Shown piece after piece: positions 49,924 to 59,511 of a stretch of 64,000 bases of DNA (position 1 is the stretch's first letter; each line of letters opens with the position of its first letter). A program made the translations under genes and the position numbers. Source of the stretch: Leadbetterella sp964563435 (GTDB taxonomy: Bacteria > Bacteroidota > Bacteroidia > Cytophagales > Spirosomataceae). The stretch lies in the NCBI GenBank assembly GCA_964563435.1, contig CAZLXI010000015.1:33342-97341 (forward strand), read 5' to 3'. The notes beneath the pieces are model-generated. The model had not been told where the DNA came from, made no database searches, and saw only the letters and a list, made by a program, of their open reading frames with translations.

Positions 49924-51393
49924 TTATTTCGTCGAATAATTCGGCGCCTCCTTAGTGATCTGCACATCGTGCGGATGCGACTCCCGGATGCCGGAGGAGG
50001 TTATTTTAATGAATTTGGCGTTCTGCAGCGCTTCAATGTCTTTCGCTCCGCAATAGCCCATACCGGCCTTCAAACCGCCTGTCATCTGGTAGATGATCTC
50101 CCGCGCAGCACCCTTATAAGGTACACGGCCCACGATACCTTCGGGCACCAGTTTCTTGGCGTCTACCGTCGAATCCTGGAAATAACGGTCTTTTGATCCT
50201 TCCTCCATGGCTTCCAGCGATCCCATGCCACGATACGACTTGAATTTCCTTCCTTCAAAGATTACCACTTCGCCCGGCGCTTCTTCTGTTCCGGCGAGTA
50301 AGGATCCCATCATTACGGTACTGGCACCGCCGGCAATGGCTTTGGCAATATCGCCGGAAAAACGGATCCCGCCGTCAGCGATCACCGGGATGCCGTTACC
50401 TTTCAGGGCCTCAGCACACAGGTTAACCGCCGAAAGCTGCGGCATACCTATACCGGCAATAATACGGGTGGTACATATACTTCCCGGGCCTACCCCTACT
50501 TTTACGGCATCGGCTCCGGCATCTGCCAGGGCTTTGGCAGCCTCTCCGGTAGCGATGTTTCCACAGATTACTTCCAGGTTCGGGAACAGCTTCTTGATGT
50601 TTGAAAGCGCATCGATCACTCCTTTGGAATGGCCATGGGCGGTATCAATGCTGATCACATCCACTCCTGCTTTCACCAGGGCCGTTACCCTCTCCACCAG
50701 GTCTGCGGTAACCCCTACCGCGGCTCCGGCCAGCAGGCGCCCCAGCTTGTCTTTGGCGGCGTTCGGTTTGTTTAGCTTTTTCAGGATATCCCTGTAGGTG
50801 ATCAGACCCACCAGCTTATTCTGTTTATCTACAATAGGCAGCTTCTCGATCTTCCGGGTCATCAGTATTTCCTCGGCTTCTTCCAGGCTGATCCCCTCAT
50901 TGGCCGTCACGAGATTCTCCACGGTCATGATGTCCCGGATAGGCAGGCTTCTGTCGGTCTGAAAGCGGAGATCCCGGTTGGTTACGATTCCCTTCAGCCG
51001 GTTTTCACTATCGATCACCGGGATACCACCCACTTTAAACTCATGCATGATCCGGAGAGCATCACCCACCACCGAACTCTCATCAAGGGTAATGGGATCG
51101 ATGATCATGCCGCTCTCCGAACGCTTCACTTTTCTGACCTCATCGGCCTGCTGCTCAATGGTCATATTCTTGTGAATGATGCCGATGCCGCCTTCCTGGG
51201 CAATGGCAATGGCCATTTCATGTTCCGTAACGGTATCCATTGCTGCGGAGACCAAAGGCAGATTTAACCAGATATTCCGGGTAAGCCGGGTACGGGTGTC
51301 TGTATCTTTCGGAAGAACTTCAGAATAGGCCGGAACAAGGAGGACGTCGTCGTAAGTGAGTGCTTCAAAAAGAAGCTTGGATGAGTCTATCAT
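49924..51393 (-). CDS. guaB: inosine-5'-monophosphate dehydrogenase
   Basis: A 489-residue enzyme converting IMP to XMP, the first step of GMP synthesis. It has the TIM-barrel start LTYDDVLLVPAYSEVLP, two CBS domains (~95-205, VVGDALRIMHEFKVGGIPVID and ITYRDIL), the active-site loop GVGPGSICTTRIIAGIGMPQ with the catalytic Cys near residue 305 and the phosphate-binding DGGIRFSGDIAKAIAGGAS, then RGMGSLEAM flap. Start and length are normal. Confidence 0.97.
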   Translation of the reverse strand: MIDSSKLLFEALTYDDVLLVPAYSEVLPKDTDTRTRLTRNIWLNLPLVSAAMDTVTEHEMAIAIAQEGGIGIIHKNMTIEQQADEVRKVKRSESGMIIDPITLDESSVVGDALRIMHEFKVGGIPVIDSENRLKGIVTNRDLRFQTDRSLPIRDIMTVENLVTANEGISLEEAEEILMTRKIEKLPIVDKQNKLVGLITYRDILKKLNKPNAAKDKLGRLLAGAAVGVTADLVERVTALVKAGVDVISIDTAHGHSKGVIDALSNIKKLFPNLEVICGNIATGEAAKALADAGADAVKVGVGPGSICTTRIIAGIGMPQLSAVNLCAEALKGNGIPVIADGGIRFSGDIAKAIAGGASTVMMGSLLAGTEEAPGEVVIFEGRKFKSYRGMGSLEAMEEGSKDRYFQDSTVDAKKLVPEGIVGRVPYKGAAREIIYQMTGGLKAGMGYCGAKDIEALQNAKFIKITSSGIRESHPHDVQITKEAPNYSTK

Positions 51394-51425
51394 GGTGCAA
51401 ACAATACAGGTTATTATTTGCGGTG

Positions 51426-51433
51426 CAAAGTTA
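51426..51433 (-). promoter_or_regulatory. -7 box of guaB
   Basis: Minus-strand TAACTTTG, 32 bases upstream of the ATG. Confidence 0.6.
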
Positions 51434-51562
51434 GCACATTTGAGCGAATTATGTTCTTTCTGCTTTTATTTTTTTGTAAACAGACCGTATTGCAATGTTA
51501 TTTCTACCGGAATAATGAACCTTAAGGGCCTCCGGGCACGTTCTGAGTGAAAAGTGAGCTTC

Positions 51563-52096
51563 ATGGAAATCATTATCCCCTTATCCGATACAGCAGGAAA
51601 TATCACCGGTTACGAAGAAAAAATGGAGGTCCACAGAAAGGGTTTGCTCCACCTGGCTTTTTCTGTTCTGATCTTTAATTCCAAAGACGAATTATTATTG
51701 CAGAAGCGGTCGGAAGGGAAATATCACTCGCCGGCATTGTGGACCAATACGTGCTGCGGGCATCCCCACCCCGGCGAAGAGCTTCGTGAGGCCGCCCAAC
51801 GGCGACTGACCGAAGAAATGGGATTCCACGCTGACCTCACTCACCGGTTTACCTTTCATTACAAGGCCGGCTTCCCTAATGGTCTTTATGAAAATGAGAT
51901 CGATCATGTGTTTTTCGGCCTGTATGAAGGCGAAATTTCTCCTGATCCTGATGAAGTATCCGAATACCGCTGGATAGAAATGGATCTTCTGCAGTCTGAT
52001 GCGGGAGAAACGCCCGAGAATTACACCGTCTGGTTCCGGGAGATCCTGAAACAGATGAAATCAATGCCGGCAGCCGCCCCGGGCACAGCCCGGTAA
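51563..52096 (+). CDS. idi: isopentenyl-diphosphate delta-isomerase (type I)
   Basis: A 177-residue Nudix-fold enzyme that interconverts IPP and DMAPP for isoprenoid synthesis. The metal- and catalytic-site motifs are visible: HLAFSVLIFNSKDELLLQKRS, the active Cys in WTNTCCGHPHPGE, the Nudix-like EAAQRRLTEEMG and the glutamate in ENEIDHVFFG. The ATG at 51563 is preferred over GTG 51554. Confidence 0.93.
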   Translation: MEIIIPLSDTAGNITGYEEKMEVHRKGLLHLAFSVLIFNSKDELLLQKRSEGKYHSPALWTNTCCGHPHPGEELREAAQRRLTEEMGFHADLTHRFTFHYKAGFPNGLYENEIDHVFFGLYEGEISPDPDEVSEYRWIEMDLLQSDAGETPENYTVWFREILKQMKSMPAAAPGTAR

Positions 52097-52100
52097 AGTA

Positions 52101-52226
52101 CTACACCGGCGAGCCCGTCACCAGGAAAATCTCAGAAATTGCGTCACATGGGCCATTGAAGCCGGGCTGCCGTGTAAACTGAAAAAAGCCCACGATATCC
52201 CCGGCGGTAAAGATCCCGTCACCGGA
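52101..52226 (-). pseudogene. possible remnant of a pyridine-nucleotide-disulfide oxidoreductase 3' end
   Basis: A 40-codon minus-strand frame between stops reads GDGIFTAGDIVGFF and continues to ISEIFLVTGSPV. G-I-F-x-A-G-D is the FAD-binding motif near the C-terminus of thioredoxin-reductase-like and related enzymes. It has no start and overlaps the end of the dioxygenase gene, so it would be a fragment. The match is short. Confidence 0.3.
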
Positions 52227-53070
52227 TCAATACCGACGTCATGGTCAGCGAACCGGCAATGGCCTTGTCATTAAAAAAAGAAACCTCATCCCTGTCATCC
52301 TGAACGCCCAGAGCGTAGAGTAGCGGCCAGTAATGATCCGGTGTGGGAACCGCCAGATGTGCATCTTTATGCAAGGTGCTGTAGTTGAACAATGGCCGGT
52401 GATTTTTATCCGTTATATGCCGTTTAAAGAGGTCATTCATTTCATGCGCCCAATCAAAACCATATTCCACATTAAAGCCGGCAGCAGGATCAGAGCCGGC
52501 CGGAAGGGAGATCATGCGGAGGTTATGCACCATGTTTCCGCTTCCGAGAATAAGAACTCCCTTCTTTCTCAGGTCATAGAGCTGCTTAGCCAGCTCATAG
52601 TGATACTCACCAGGCTGGTAATAATCTATACTTAACTGCACCATGGGAATATTGGCCTCAGGATACATGTTTTTAACCACGGACCAGCTCCCGTGGTCAA
52701 AGCCCCAGTCATGATCTACGCCCACATTCGTGGTTTTTATAAGCTTCCTGGTCTCCTCCGCCAGGGCAGGAAATCCCGGAGCCGGGTACTGCACTTCAAA
52801 AAGCTCCCGCGGAAAGCCTCCAAAATCATGGATGGTCTTCATTTCTGCAGCGGCCGTGACAAAAGTGCCCCGTGTAAGCCAGTGGGCCGAAATACACAGC
52901 ACTGCTACCGGCACGGGTATTTCGCGAGCTATTTTAAACCACTTACGGCTAAATTCATTATCCTCAATAGCATTCATGGGGCTGCCGTGCCCCACAAAAA
53001 GGACAGGCATTTTAAGGCCGTTCTCCGGAAGCGAATCCGCCAGCTTTTTTAATGATGCCAATGTTGTCAT
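52219..53070 (-). CDS. ygiD: DODA-type extradiol dioxygenase (4,5-DOPA dioxygenase-like, LigB family)
   Basis: A 283-residue member of the class III extradiol dioxygenase family. Motifs: VLFVGHGSPMNAIEDNEFSRKW (first metal His), CISAHWLTRGTFVTAA, DHDWGFDHGSWSVVKNMYP and HNLRMI with the remaining His/Glu ligands. Relatives (YgiD) open the ring of L-DOPA or similar catechols. It is transcribed alone, convergent to idi. Confidence 0.9.
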   Translation of the reverse strand: MTTLASLKKLADSLPENGLKMPVLFVGHGSPMNAIEDNEFSRKWFKIAREIPVPVAVLCISAHWLTRGTFVTAAAEMKTIHDFGGFPRELFEVQYPAPGFPALAEETRKLIKTTNVGVDHDWGFDHGSWSVVKNMYPEANIPMVQLSIDYYQPGEYHYELAKQLYDLRKKGVLILGSGNMVHNLRMISLPAGSDPAAGFNVEYGFDWAHEMNDLFKRHITDKNHRPLFNYSTLHKDAHLAVPTPDHYWPLLYALGVQDDRDEVSFFNDKAIAGSLTMTSVLIR

Positions 53071-53209
53071 GCCTAAGGCTCCTCCCAGAGCAATTGTAAA
53101 TTCTTTTCTTTTCAGAATTAAATATTTCTATATACCTGTAGAATAGAAATCAGAGGAGAAAAGTTCATTGTATACACATACATTTAATGTGTCTACCTTG
53201 ATAAGAAAA

Positions 53210-53240
53210 GACCCTGTGTTGCCATAACAAACACAGGGTC
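53210..53240 (-). terminator. terminator of the second TonB receptor gene
   Basis: Perfect 11-bp stem GACCCTGTGTT/AACACAGGGTC with a 9-base loop, 15 bases beyond the receptor's stop; on the minus strand TTTTCTT follows. Confidence 0.85.
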
Positions 53241-53255
53241 TCTTTTTTGCTCTGC

Positions 53256-55757
53256 TTACTGCTGTTGCTGCTGCTCTCCGCCCGCGTCTTTCAGGTCATC
53301 ATTTTTTACTCCCTTAGCCCGCTTTTTCGGCTTGAGGGCCTCTGGCCCCATCTTCCCGATTTTATAATTGAAGGTCACATTAAAGCCCAGGTTATAACGG
53401 TAATCTACAGACTCCTGGATATTCTGGAAAGTGTGTAATGTAGACGTAAACTTCATATGATCCCGGAAGAAGTTCTGGGCATTGAGGCCAATGCTTCCTT
53501 TTTTGTTCGCGAATTCCTTTCTGAAGCCCAGCGCATAGTGCCCCCAGCCGCTCTGCACACCCTGCGCGATCACGCTGTTGCCCCGCATAAACCCAAAGCC
53601 CTGAATCTGCCACCCTTTTTTCAGGGAGATCTGGCTCATTAGCCGGCCGTTCAGGTTCCAACCCTGTGAGTTAAAGTCCATGCTCAGGCCGTTCAGATCG
53701 GGGGCAAGACCGTCAAATACCATATAAAAGGCTTCGATCCCACTGTTGACCGACCATTTCGACGTGATCTGGTAGTTCCCGAAGAAATTAATACCGGTGG
53801 TCTGGCTTTTGCCCACATTTTCAAAAGTGGTCAGGGTTACCCCTTCTCCGCGCTCTTCAAATTTAGTGGTCAGTGAAGAGATCGCATTATCGGTAAAACG
53901 GGTAAACACCGAGAAGTTGAAATACAATTTATTGATACCAGCGCTTAAGCTGGCTTCGATATTGTTACTGATCTCCGGATCAAGCTCAGGGTTACCTCTT
54001 GAGATCCGCAGCGGATTAGACTGGTTCTCATTCGGGTTCAGGTGCTGCATCCCGGGTCGCTGGATCCGCTGATTGTAGGCCAGCTTTACAGTATACTTCT
54101 GTGCAAACGTCTTGGATATATTCACGCTCGGAATAAAGTTTCCGTAGGAAGGGATATTCAGTTGATTCCGGTTCTCTGCCACCAGACCCATTGTACTGGC
54201 AGATATATCAGTAAACTCATACCTTCCACCTACCTTAAAAGTATATTTGCTTTTTGTAGAGTAGGTATATCCCAGGTATGCGGCGCCGATATTCTGGTTA
54301 TAAGCCAAGTCTCCTATATTGGAAAACCGGTTAGAACCTGTGCGGCTGATGTTCTCAAACTCCGAGTCCACCACCCTGAAGATTCCTTTCAGTCCCACTT
54401 CAAAAATCTGGTTGGTTTTGAACGGAGTGGTGTAATCGGCTTGCAGCGTAAACTCCTGGTTCCGGCTGTCATTGATATTCTCAAAGATCATTCCCTCACT
54501 TCCGGTGGTCGGAATCCTGGAAAAGCCCGAGTTGGAATTAGTTCTGGAGTAGAGCGTAGAGATACTGAATTCTGTCTGAGGTTTGATCACATGCAGGTAA
54601 TCCAGGTTAAAATCCCAGCTGTTGGTAGGCATTTTATTGGTTACATCGAGACGCGAGTTTCTTAACGGTGATTCCACCCCGTTTACCTTAGAAAATTCAT
54701 TGATAATCAGGTCCTGATCCCGGTTAAACGAGAAGGTCCCGAACCGGGCACCGGCCGAAATGGATTTCGAAGTGCTGATGTCATAGTCCATTCCAAGCGA
54801 GTACCGCCCGAAAAGCATTTTGTCCTTCCCATCGCCATACTGACGGGTAATGTAGGTCGTATCCATAGCCGTTTTACCCAGTCCTTCCTGGAAAAAGTCG
54901 GTTTTAGTAGGGTTAAAGTTCCCCCGGCCCCAGCCGCCCAATGTAAAGCCCAGCTTGCCCATTTTCAGGTTTCCGTTCAGGCCCATGTTCCCACCCCGGT
55001 TTCCGCCGCCCAGGTCCACACCCAGCGAATACCCCTCGAGGTTATTTTTCTTGGTGATGATATTGATAATACCCGTTGCGCCCTCGGCATCATATTTGGC
55101 GGAGGGCGAGGTGATCACTTCTACCGTCTTGACCTGGTCTGCCGGAATCTGCCTGAGCGCATCGGCTACACTGGTAGCCATGATGGTGGAAGGCTTGTTA
55201 TTGATCAGCACCCGGATGCTTGAGCTTCCTCTCAGCTGCACATTGCCATCCAGATCCACCGATAACAGGGGGACTTTCCGCAATATTTCCGTAGCGTCTC
55301 CTCCCTTCGAGGTAATGTCTCTGTCGGCATTATATACCAGCCGGTCTACCCGCTCTTCGATCACCGCCGCCTGCCCGGTCACTTCCACTTCTTTTAGCAT
55401 CCGTGACGATGGAGCCAGAAGAACATTGCCCAGGTTAACCACACGGCTGCCCGCTGCAAGAGTAATGACATCCGAGGTTTTATCGGTATAACCTATAAAT
55501 GAAAAGCGAATGACATAATCGCCGTAAGCAAGCTCTTTCAGGTCAAACTTTCCTTTATCATCTGTCATGCCGCCGTCTATCGGCTGGGTAAGGTTAGGAA
55601 CCTTATAAAGGCTCAGTGTGGCAAACTCTACCGGCGAATTGGTGGTGCTGTCTGTCAGAACTCCCGTGATCCGCGCATCTCCTTTTAAAGCGCCGGTTTG
55701 TGCAAAAGAAAAGCCGGTAACAGTAAGCAACACGGCTGTAAGCAATTTTTTAAACAT
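53256..55757 (-). CDS. outer-membrane beta-barrel receptor (TonB-dependent-like, OMP_b-brl_3 type)
   Basis: An 833-residue outer-membrane protein: signal peptide (~1-19, ending SFAQ), a CarboxypepD_reg-like domain (~25-110, FATLSLYKVPNL, YGDYVIRFSFIGY), a plug domain (~125-235, GNVQLRGSSSIRVLINNKPS) and a long barrel of the OMP_b-brl_3 type, ending AGGEQQQQQ after the last strand. The poly-Gln tail lies beyond the barrel. Substrate unknown. It is divergent from the LytS/LytR operon across a 298-base spacer and may be controlled by it. Confidence 0.9.
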   Translation of the reverse strand: MFKKLLTAVLLTVTGFSFAQTGALKGDARITGVLTDSTTNSPVEFATLSLYKVPNLTQPIDGGMTDDKGKFDLKELAYGDYVIRFSFIGYTDKTSDVITLAAGSRVVNLGNVLLAPSSRMLKEVEVTGQAAVIEERVDRLVYNADRDITSKGGDATEILRKVPLLSVDLDGNVQLRGSSSIRVLINNKPSTIMATSVADALRQIPADQVKTVEVITSPSAKYDAEGATGIINIITKKNNLEGYSLGVDLGGGNRGGNMGLNGNLKMGKLGFTLGGWGRGNFNPTKTDFFQEGLGKTAMDTTYITRQYGDGKDKMLFGRYSLGMDYDISTSKSISAGARFGTFSFNRDQDLIINEFSKVNGVESPLRNSRLDVTNKMPTNSWDFNLDYLHVIKPQTEFSISTLYSRTNSNSGFSRIPTTGSEGMIFENINDSRNQEFTLQADYTTPFKTNQIFEVGLKGIFRVVDSEFENISRTGSNRFSNIGDLAYNQNIGAAYLGYTYSTKSKYTFKVGGRYEFTDISASTMGLVAENRNQLNIPSYGNFIPSVNISKTFAQKYTVKLAYNQRIQRPGMQHLNPNENQSNPLRISRGNPELDPEISNNIEASLSAGINKLYFNFSVFTRFTDNAISSLTTKFEERGEGVTLTTFENVGKSQTTGINFFGNYQITSKWSVNSGIEAFYMVFDGLAPDLNGLSMDFNSQGWNLNGRLMSQISLKKGWQIQGFGFMRGNSVIAQGVQSGWGHYALGFRKEFANKKGSIGLNAQNFFRDHMKFTSTLHTFQNIQESVDYRYNLGFNVTFNYKIGKMGPEALKPKKRAKGVKNDDLKDAGGEQQQQQ

Positions 55758-55780
55758 CGTAAAAATTTAATTTCCGGCTA

Positions 55781-55788
55781 CAAAATTA
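55781..55788 (-). promoter_or_regulatory. -7 box of the second TonB receptor gene
   Basis: Minus-strand TAATTTTG, 23 bases upstream of the ATG. The rest of the 298-base spacer (to 56055) is AT-rich with no gene seen. Confidence 0.6.
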
Positions 55789-56055
55789 CAGCATATTACG
55801 CCTGGACAGAGTCTAATTTAGACCAATGGCAGGATAAGGAGGATAAAAGGCAAAAAAATCCTTGTTTTAAGAAATTTTCACATCCCCCCTGTAAACCTCT
55901 GATTATCAAAATACATTGTGCCCAAAATCGCGCAGGAGCAAAATTTTATTTTTTTAAATCGTCAGAATTAGTGGATTAAATCTATAGAATTTTCTATTTT
56001 GTCTTATTCTTGCCGGGGGTCTACCATTTATATATGAAATTGCAGCAGTAGCTAC

Positions 56056-57096
56056 TTGAAAAATAAATTGAAAAATTTTAGAAACGATATCATTTTCAGG
56101 GGAGTATTCTCGGTGGCCTTTTGGTTTCTATGGGTAGTTCTTCCTATCCTGAACGCTATCCTCGACGGCGCCGAGAAACGTTTGGAATACCAGATGCTTA
56201 CCCTTCCGGCCAGCCTGCTGGGTATTCCCTTTTTCTATCTTAACGCTGAGCTTTTGGCGCCAAAATACCTCCACAAGGGCAAAATCGCCCGGTATTTCCT
56301 TAGTTTAGCTATCCTTTTTGTGGTTTATCTCTCCTGCTACGTTTACCTGAAAGATTACCTGGTTGACAGCCATGCCGTGAGAGTGTATGATGCCCGGACC
56401 CTCTTCCCTGTCATTTTCGTTACCGGCATGAGTACCCTTTACGGGCTGATCACCCTTATCTTATCCCAATCCAGGAAGGCGGAAGAGGAAAAAGCAGAGC
56501 GATTGCGGTCTGAGCTGGCCTTTCTTCGTTCACAGATCAGTCCGCACTTTATTTTCAATATCCTGAACAGTATCGTTTATCTGATACGGATCAAGTCAGA
56601 AAGTGCGGAAAAGGTCACTATTGAACTTTCCAAGCTGATCCGCTATATGCTTTATGAATCGGAAAACAAATATGTACTCCTGGAAAAGGAAATTGAATAC
56701 CTTGAAAACTACGCCGGGCTGCAGAAGGTCAGGTTCGGAGAAGACGTAGATATCCAGATCAATATCAAAGGAAACCCCGCCGGTCTCAGCCTGGAGCCCA
56801 TGCTGCTTATCCCCTTCGTGGAAAATGCATTCAAACATGGCGTTGGGCTCTTGAAAGACCCGTTTATCAACATTAACCTGAGAATATCGGACGAGAATGT
56901 GATGGAGTTCTCTGTAAAAAATAAGTGCAGTTCCAAAGAGGAGGAGGCCAAAGACCGGGATTCGGGCATCGGCATCAAAAATGTCAAAAGGCGGATAGAA
57001 TTACTCTATCCCGGGGCCCATGAGTTGCGACTACAGGAGGAAAACGGAATTTTTGATGTATATTTGAGACTAATCCTTAAAAGATCGGAAAAATGA
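56056..57096 (+). CDS. LytS-like sensor histidine kinase
   Basis: A 346-residue membrane sensor. Four hydrophobic segments (~16-35, 48-66, 79-98, 115-137) are followed by the His_kinase domain with the phosphoacceptor His164 in SPHFIFNILNSIVYL and an ATPase domain with LIPFVENAFKHGVG (N box) and GIGIKNVKRRIELLYPG (G box). It is the YehU/LytS type, which pairs with LytTR response regulators. It starts at TTG. The response-regulator gene overlaps its stop by ATGA. Confidence 0.92.
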   Translation: MKNKLKNFRNDIIFRGVFSVAFWFLWVVLPILNAILDGAEKRLEYQMLTLPASLLGIPFFYLNAELLAPKYLHKGKIARYFLSLAILFVVYLSCYVYLKDYLVDSHAVRVYDARTLFPVIFVTGMSTLYGLITLILSQSRKAEEEKAERLRSELAFLRSQISPHFIFNILNSIVYLIRIKSESAEKVTIELSKLIRYMLYESENKYVLLEKEIEYLENYAGLQKVRFGEDVDIQINIKGNPAGLSLEPMLLIPFVENAFKHGVGLLKDPFININLRISDENVMEFSVKNKCSSKEEEAKDRDSGIGIKNVKRRIELLYPGAHELRLQEENGIFDVYLRLILKRSEK

Positions 57097-57800
57097 AGCT
57101 CAGGTGCATAGTAGTAGATGATGAGCCTTTAGGAAGGAATTTAATGGTAGAAAATATCGCCCTCATTCCCTTTCTGGAGTTGGCAGGAACTGCAAAAAAT
57201 GCATTTGAGGCTATGGAATTGCTGGAATCTGAAAAAATTGATCTTATTTTTCTGGATATCCAGATGCCGGGAATGACAGGCACCAAATTTGTCGAAAGCC
57301 TGACCCAGAAGCCTATGATCATCTTTGTAACCGCTTACGAAGAATTTGCCGTGGAAAGTTATAACCTGGAGGTGGTCGATTACCTGATGAAGCCGGTGAG
57401 TGTGGAGCGCTTTACCAAAGCCGCCAATAAAGCATATGAAAGATTTAACCTTGTTGCCAAAGAGAATAAAAGTGCCGAACTCGATTATATGTTTGTCAAT
57501 GTGGAATACTCCCTGGTAAAAGTCAACTTTGATACCATAACGCATATTGAAGGGCTTAAAGATTATATCAAGATATTCGTAACAACGGCTGTGCATCCTA
57601 TCCTTACCAAGTCTACCTTAAAAGGAATTGAGGAAAAGCTTCCGGAAGGGAAATTCCTCCGGGTCCAGAAGTCGTTTATTGTGAACCTCGACAAGATCGA
57701 GTCTATCCGTAACCACCGGATCAGTATCGGGAAGTTTGAGATCCCGGTAAGTGACAGCAGTATGGAAAACCTTTTAGATGCCATCAAGTACAACAAATAA
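57093..57800 (+). CDS. LytTR-family response regulator
   Basis: A 235-residue regulator with a REC domain (Asp9-Asp10, phosphoacceptor Asp55 in LIFLDIQMPGM, Thr80, Lys100 in YLMKPV) and a C-terminal LytTR DNA-binding domain (~140-232; ITHIEGLKDYIKIF, FLRVQKSFIVNLDKIESI). It is the output partner of the overlapping LytS-like kinase. Likely targets include its own operon and possibly the divergent receptor gene. Confidence 0.94.
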   Translation: MKLRCIVVDDEPLGRNLMVENIALIPFLELAGTAKNAFEAMELLESEKIDLIFLDIQMPGMTGTKFVESLTQKPMIIFVTAYEEFAVESYNLEVVDYLMKPVSVERFTKAANKAYERFNLVAKENKSAELDYMFVNVEYSLVKVNFDTITHIEGLKDYIKIFVTTAVHPILTKSTLKGIEEKLPEGKFLRVQKSFIVNLDKIESIRNHRISIGKFEIPVSDSSMENLLDAIKYNK

Positions 57801-57809
57801 CCTTTATCT

Positions 57810-59369
57810 ATGAAAAAAAATCTATTAATCCTTAGTCTGCTACTGGTAAGTATGGATGGGTTCTCTCAAGGCCCGAGGGGAGGCTCTGCGCAGAGCCCGA
57901 CCACTCCAGCTGCCACCGAGGCAAAACCCAAAAGTGACGCTCCGGTCTCCAGGTCAAGGACATTGGACCCTGACATGACCGTAGTTACGGAATCGGCGGT
58001 TACCATCAAGGGACAGCGCGTTCCCTACAAGGCTGTGGCAGGCACACAACCGGTTTGGGATGAAAACAATAAGATCATTGCTTCCTGTTTTTATACCTAT
58101 TACGAAAGAACTGATGTAAAAGACAAAAGCAGAAGGCCGTTGGTATTCTCCTTTAACGGAGGTCCCGGATCAGCTTCGGTGTGGATGCACCTGGCCTATA
58201 CCGGACCAAAAATCCTCAATATTGATGATGAGGGATACCCCCTGCAGCCTTACGGCTATAAAGACAATCCATACTCCATCCTGGATGTGGCCGATATTAT
58301 TTTTATTGACCCGGTCAATACGGGCTTCAGCAGGATCATTGATAGCAGCGTTCCCCGTTCCACTTTCTTTGGGGTGAATGCCGACATCAAATACCTGGCG
58401 GAATGGCTGAATACTTTTGTAAGCCGGGTGAACCGCTGGGCTTCGCCCAAATACCTGATCGGGGAAAGTTACGGTACTAACCGGGTTTCAGGCCTGGCCC
58501 ATGAATTACAGAACAACCACTGGATGTATCTGAATGGCGTGGTGCTGGTTTCGCCTACCGGGCTGGGCATTGAGCGCGATCCCGTTAACTCTGCCGGCCT
58601 GCTGCTTCCCTACTATGCCGCTACGGCCTGGTACCATAAAGTGCTGGAAAACTCTCTTCAGTCCAAAGATCTGCTGGCCGTACTTCCGGAAGTAGAGAAA
58701 TTCACGATCGAGGAATACCTCCCGGCCTTAAACCAGGGTGGAAGCATGAGCCCGGAAAAACGCAAGGCCATCGTTTCAAAGATAGCCCGTTACTCTGGTC
58801 TGAAAGAAGAGGTGATCCTGCAGAACAACCTCCAGATCAGCACGAATCTCTTCTGGAAGGAATTACTGCGTGACAAGGGCTATACCATAGGCCGGCTCGA
58901 CTCCCGCTACCTGGGTATCGACTTAAAAGACGCCGGCGAGCGACCGGATTTCAATGCCGAGCTGACCTCATGGCTTCATTCGTTCACTCCACCTATCAAC
59001 ATGTACCTGAGAGACGAGCTGAAGTTTAAAACCGACCTGAAGTATAACATGTTCGGGTCGGTGCATCCCTGGACACAGGACAGGGTCAACTTGGCGGAAA
59101 ATCTCCGACGGGCCATGGCAGCCAACCCGTATCTTCACGTGATGACCCAGGCAGGATACTATGACGGAGCCTGTGACTATTTTAACTCGAAATATAATAT
59201 TTGGCAGGCAGATCCCGGCGGAAAACTGCAGGAGAGGTTCCACTGGAAAGGATACCGCTCCGGCCACATGATGTACCTGCGGAAAGAAGACCTGATCCAG
59301 GCCAATGACGACCTTCGGGAGTTTATTAAAGTGTCTACTCCCAAAGAGGGACAACCGGCAAAGTACTGA
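57810..59369 (+). CDS. peptidase S10 (serine carboxypeptidase-like), exported
   Basis: A 519-residue alpha/beta-hydrolase peptidase with a signal peptide (~1-20, ending GFSQ). The oxyanion region SFNGGPGSASVWMHL, the nucleophile Ser220 in LIGESYGTNR, Asp452 in YYDGACDY and His486 in YRSGHMMYL form the triad. It removes C-terminal residues from peptides in the periplasm. It begins 9 bases after the response-regulator gene, so sensor, regulator and peptidase form one operon. Confidence 0.92.
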   Translation: MKKNLLILSLLLVSMDGFSQGPRGGSAQSPTTPAATEAKPKSDAPVSRSRTLDPDMTVVTESAVTIKGQRVPYKAVAGTQPVWDENNKIIASCFYTYYERTDVKDKSRRPLVFSFNGGPGSASVWMHLAYTGPKILNIDDEGYPLQPYGYKDNPYSILDVADIIFIDPVNTGFSRIIDSSVPRSTFFGVNADIKYLAEWLNTFVSRVNRWASPKYLIGESYGTNRVSGLAHELQNNHWMYLNGVVLVSPTGLGIERDPVNSAGLLLPYYAATAWYHKVLENSLQSKDLLAVLPEVEKFTIEEYLPALNQGGSMSPEKRKAIVSKIARYSGLKEEVILQNNLQISTNLFWKELLRDKGYTIGRLDSRYLGIDLKDAGERPDFNAELTSWLHSFTPPINMYLRDELKFKTDLKYNMFGSVHPWTQDRVNLAENLRRAMAANPYLHVMTQAGYYDGACDYFNSKYNIWQADPGGKLQERFHWKGYRSGHMMYLRKEDLIQANDDLREFIKVSTPKEGQPAKY

Positions 59370-59511
59370 TTTAACCCTATCTATACAAAAGGTGAGCTTG
59401 TGGAAGAAATTCTGCAAGCTTTTCCTTTTTACAACGTTATACAACCAGTAGAACACCTTGATTATAACCCGGATTATGCACCTGGAGTGCGGGGTTTAAA
59501 CCGACAATCTT

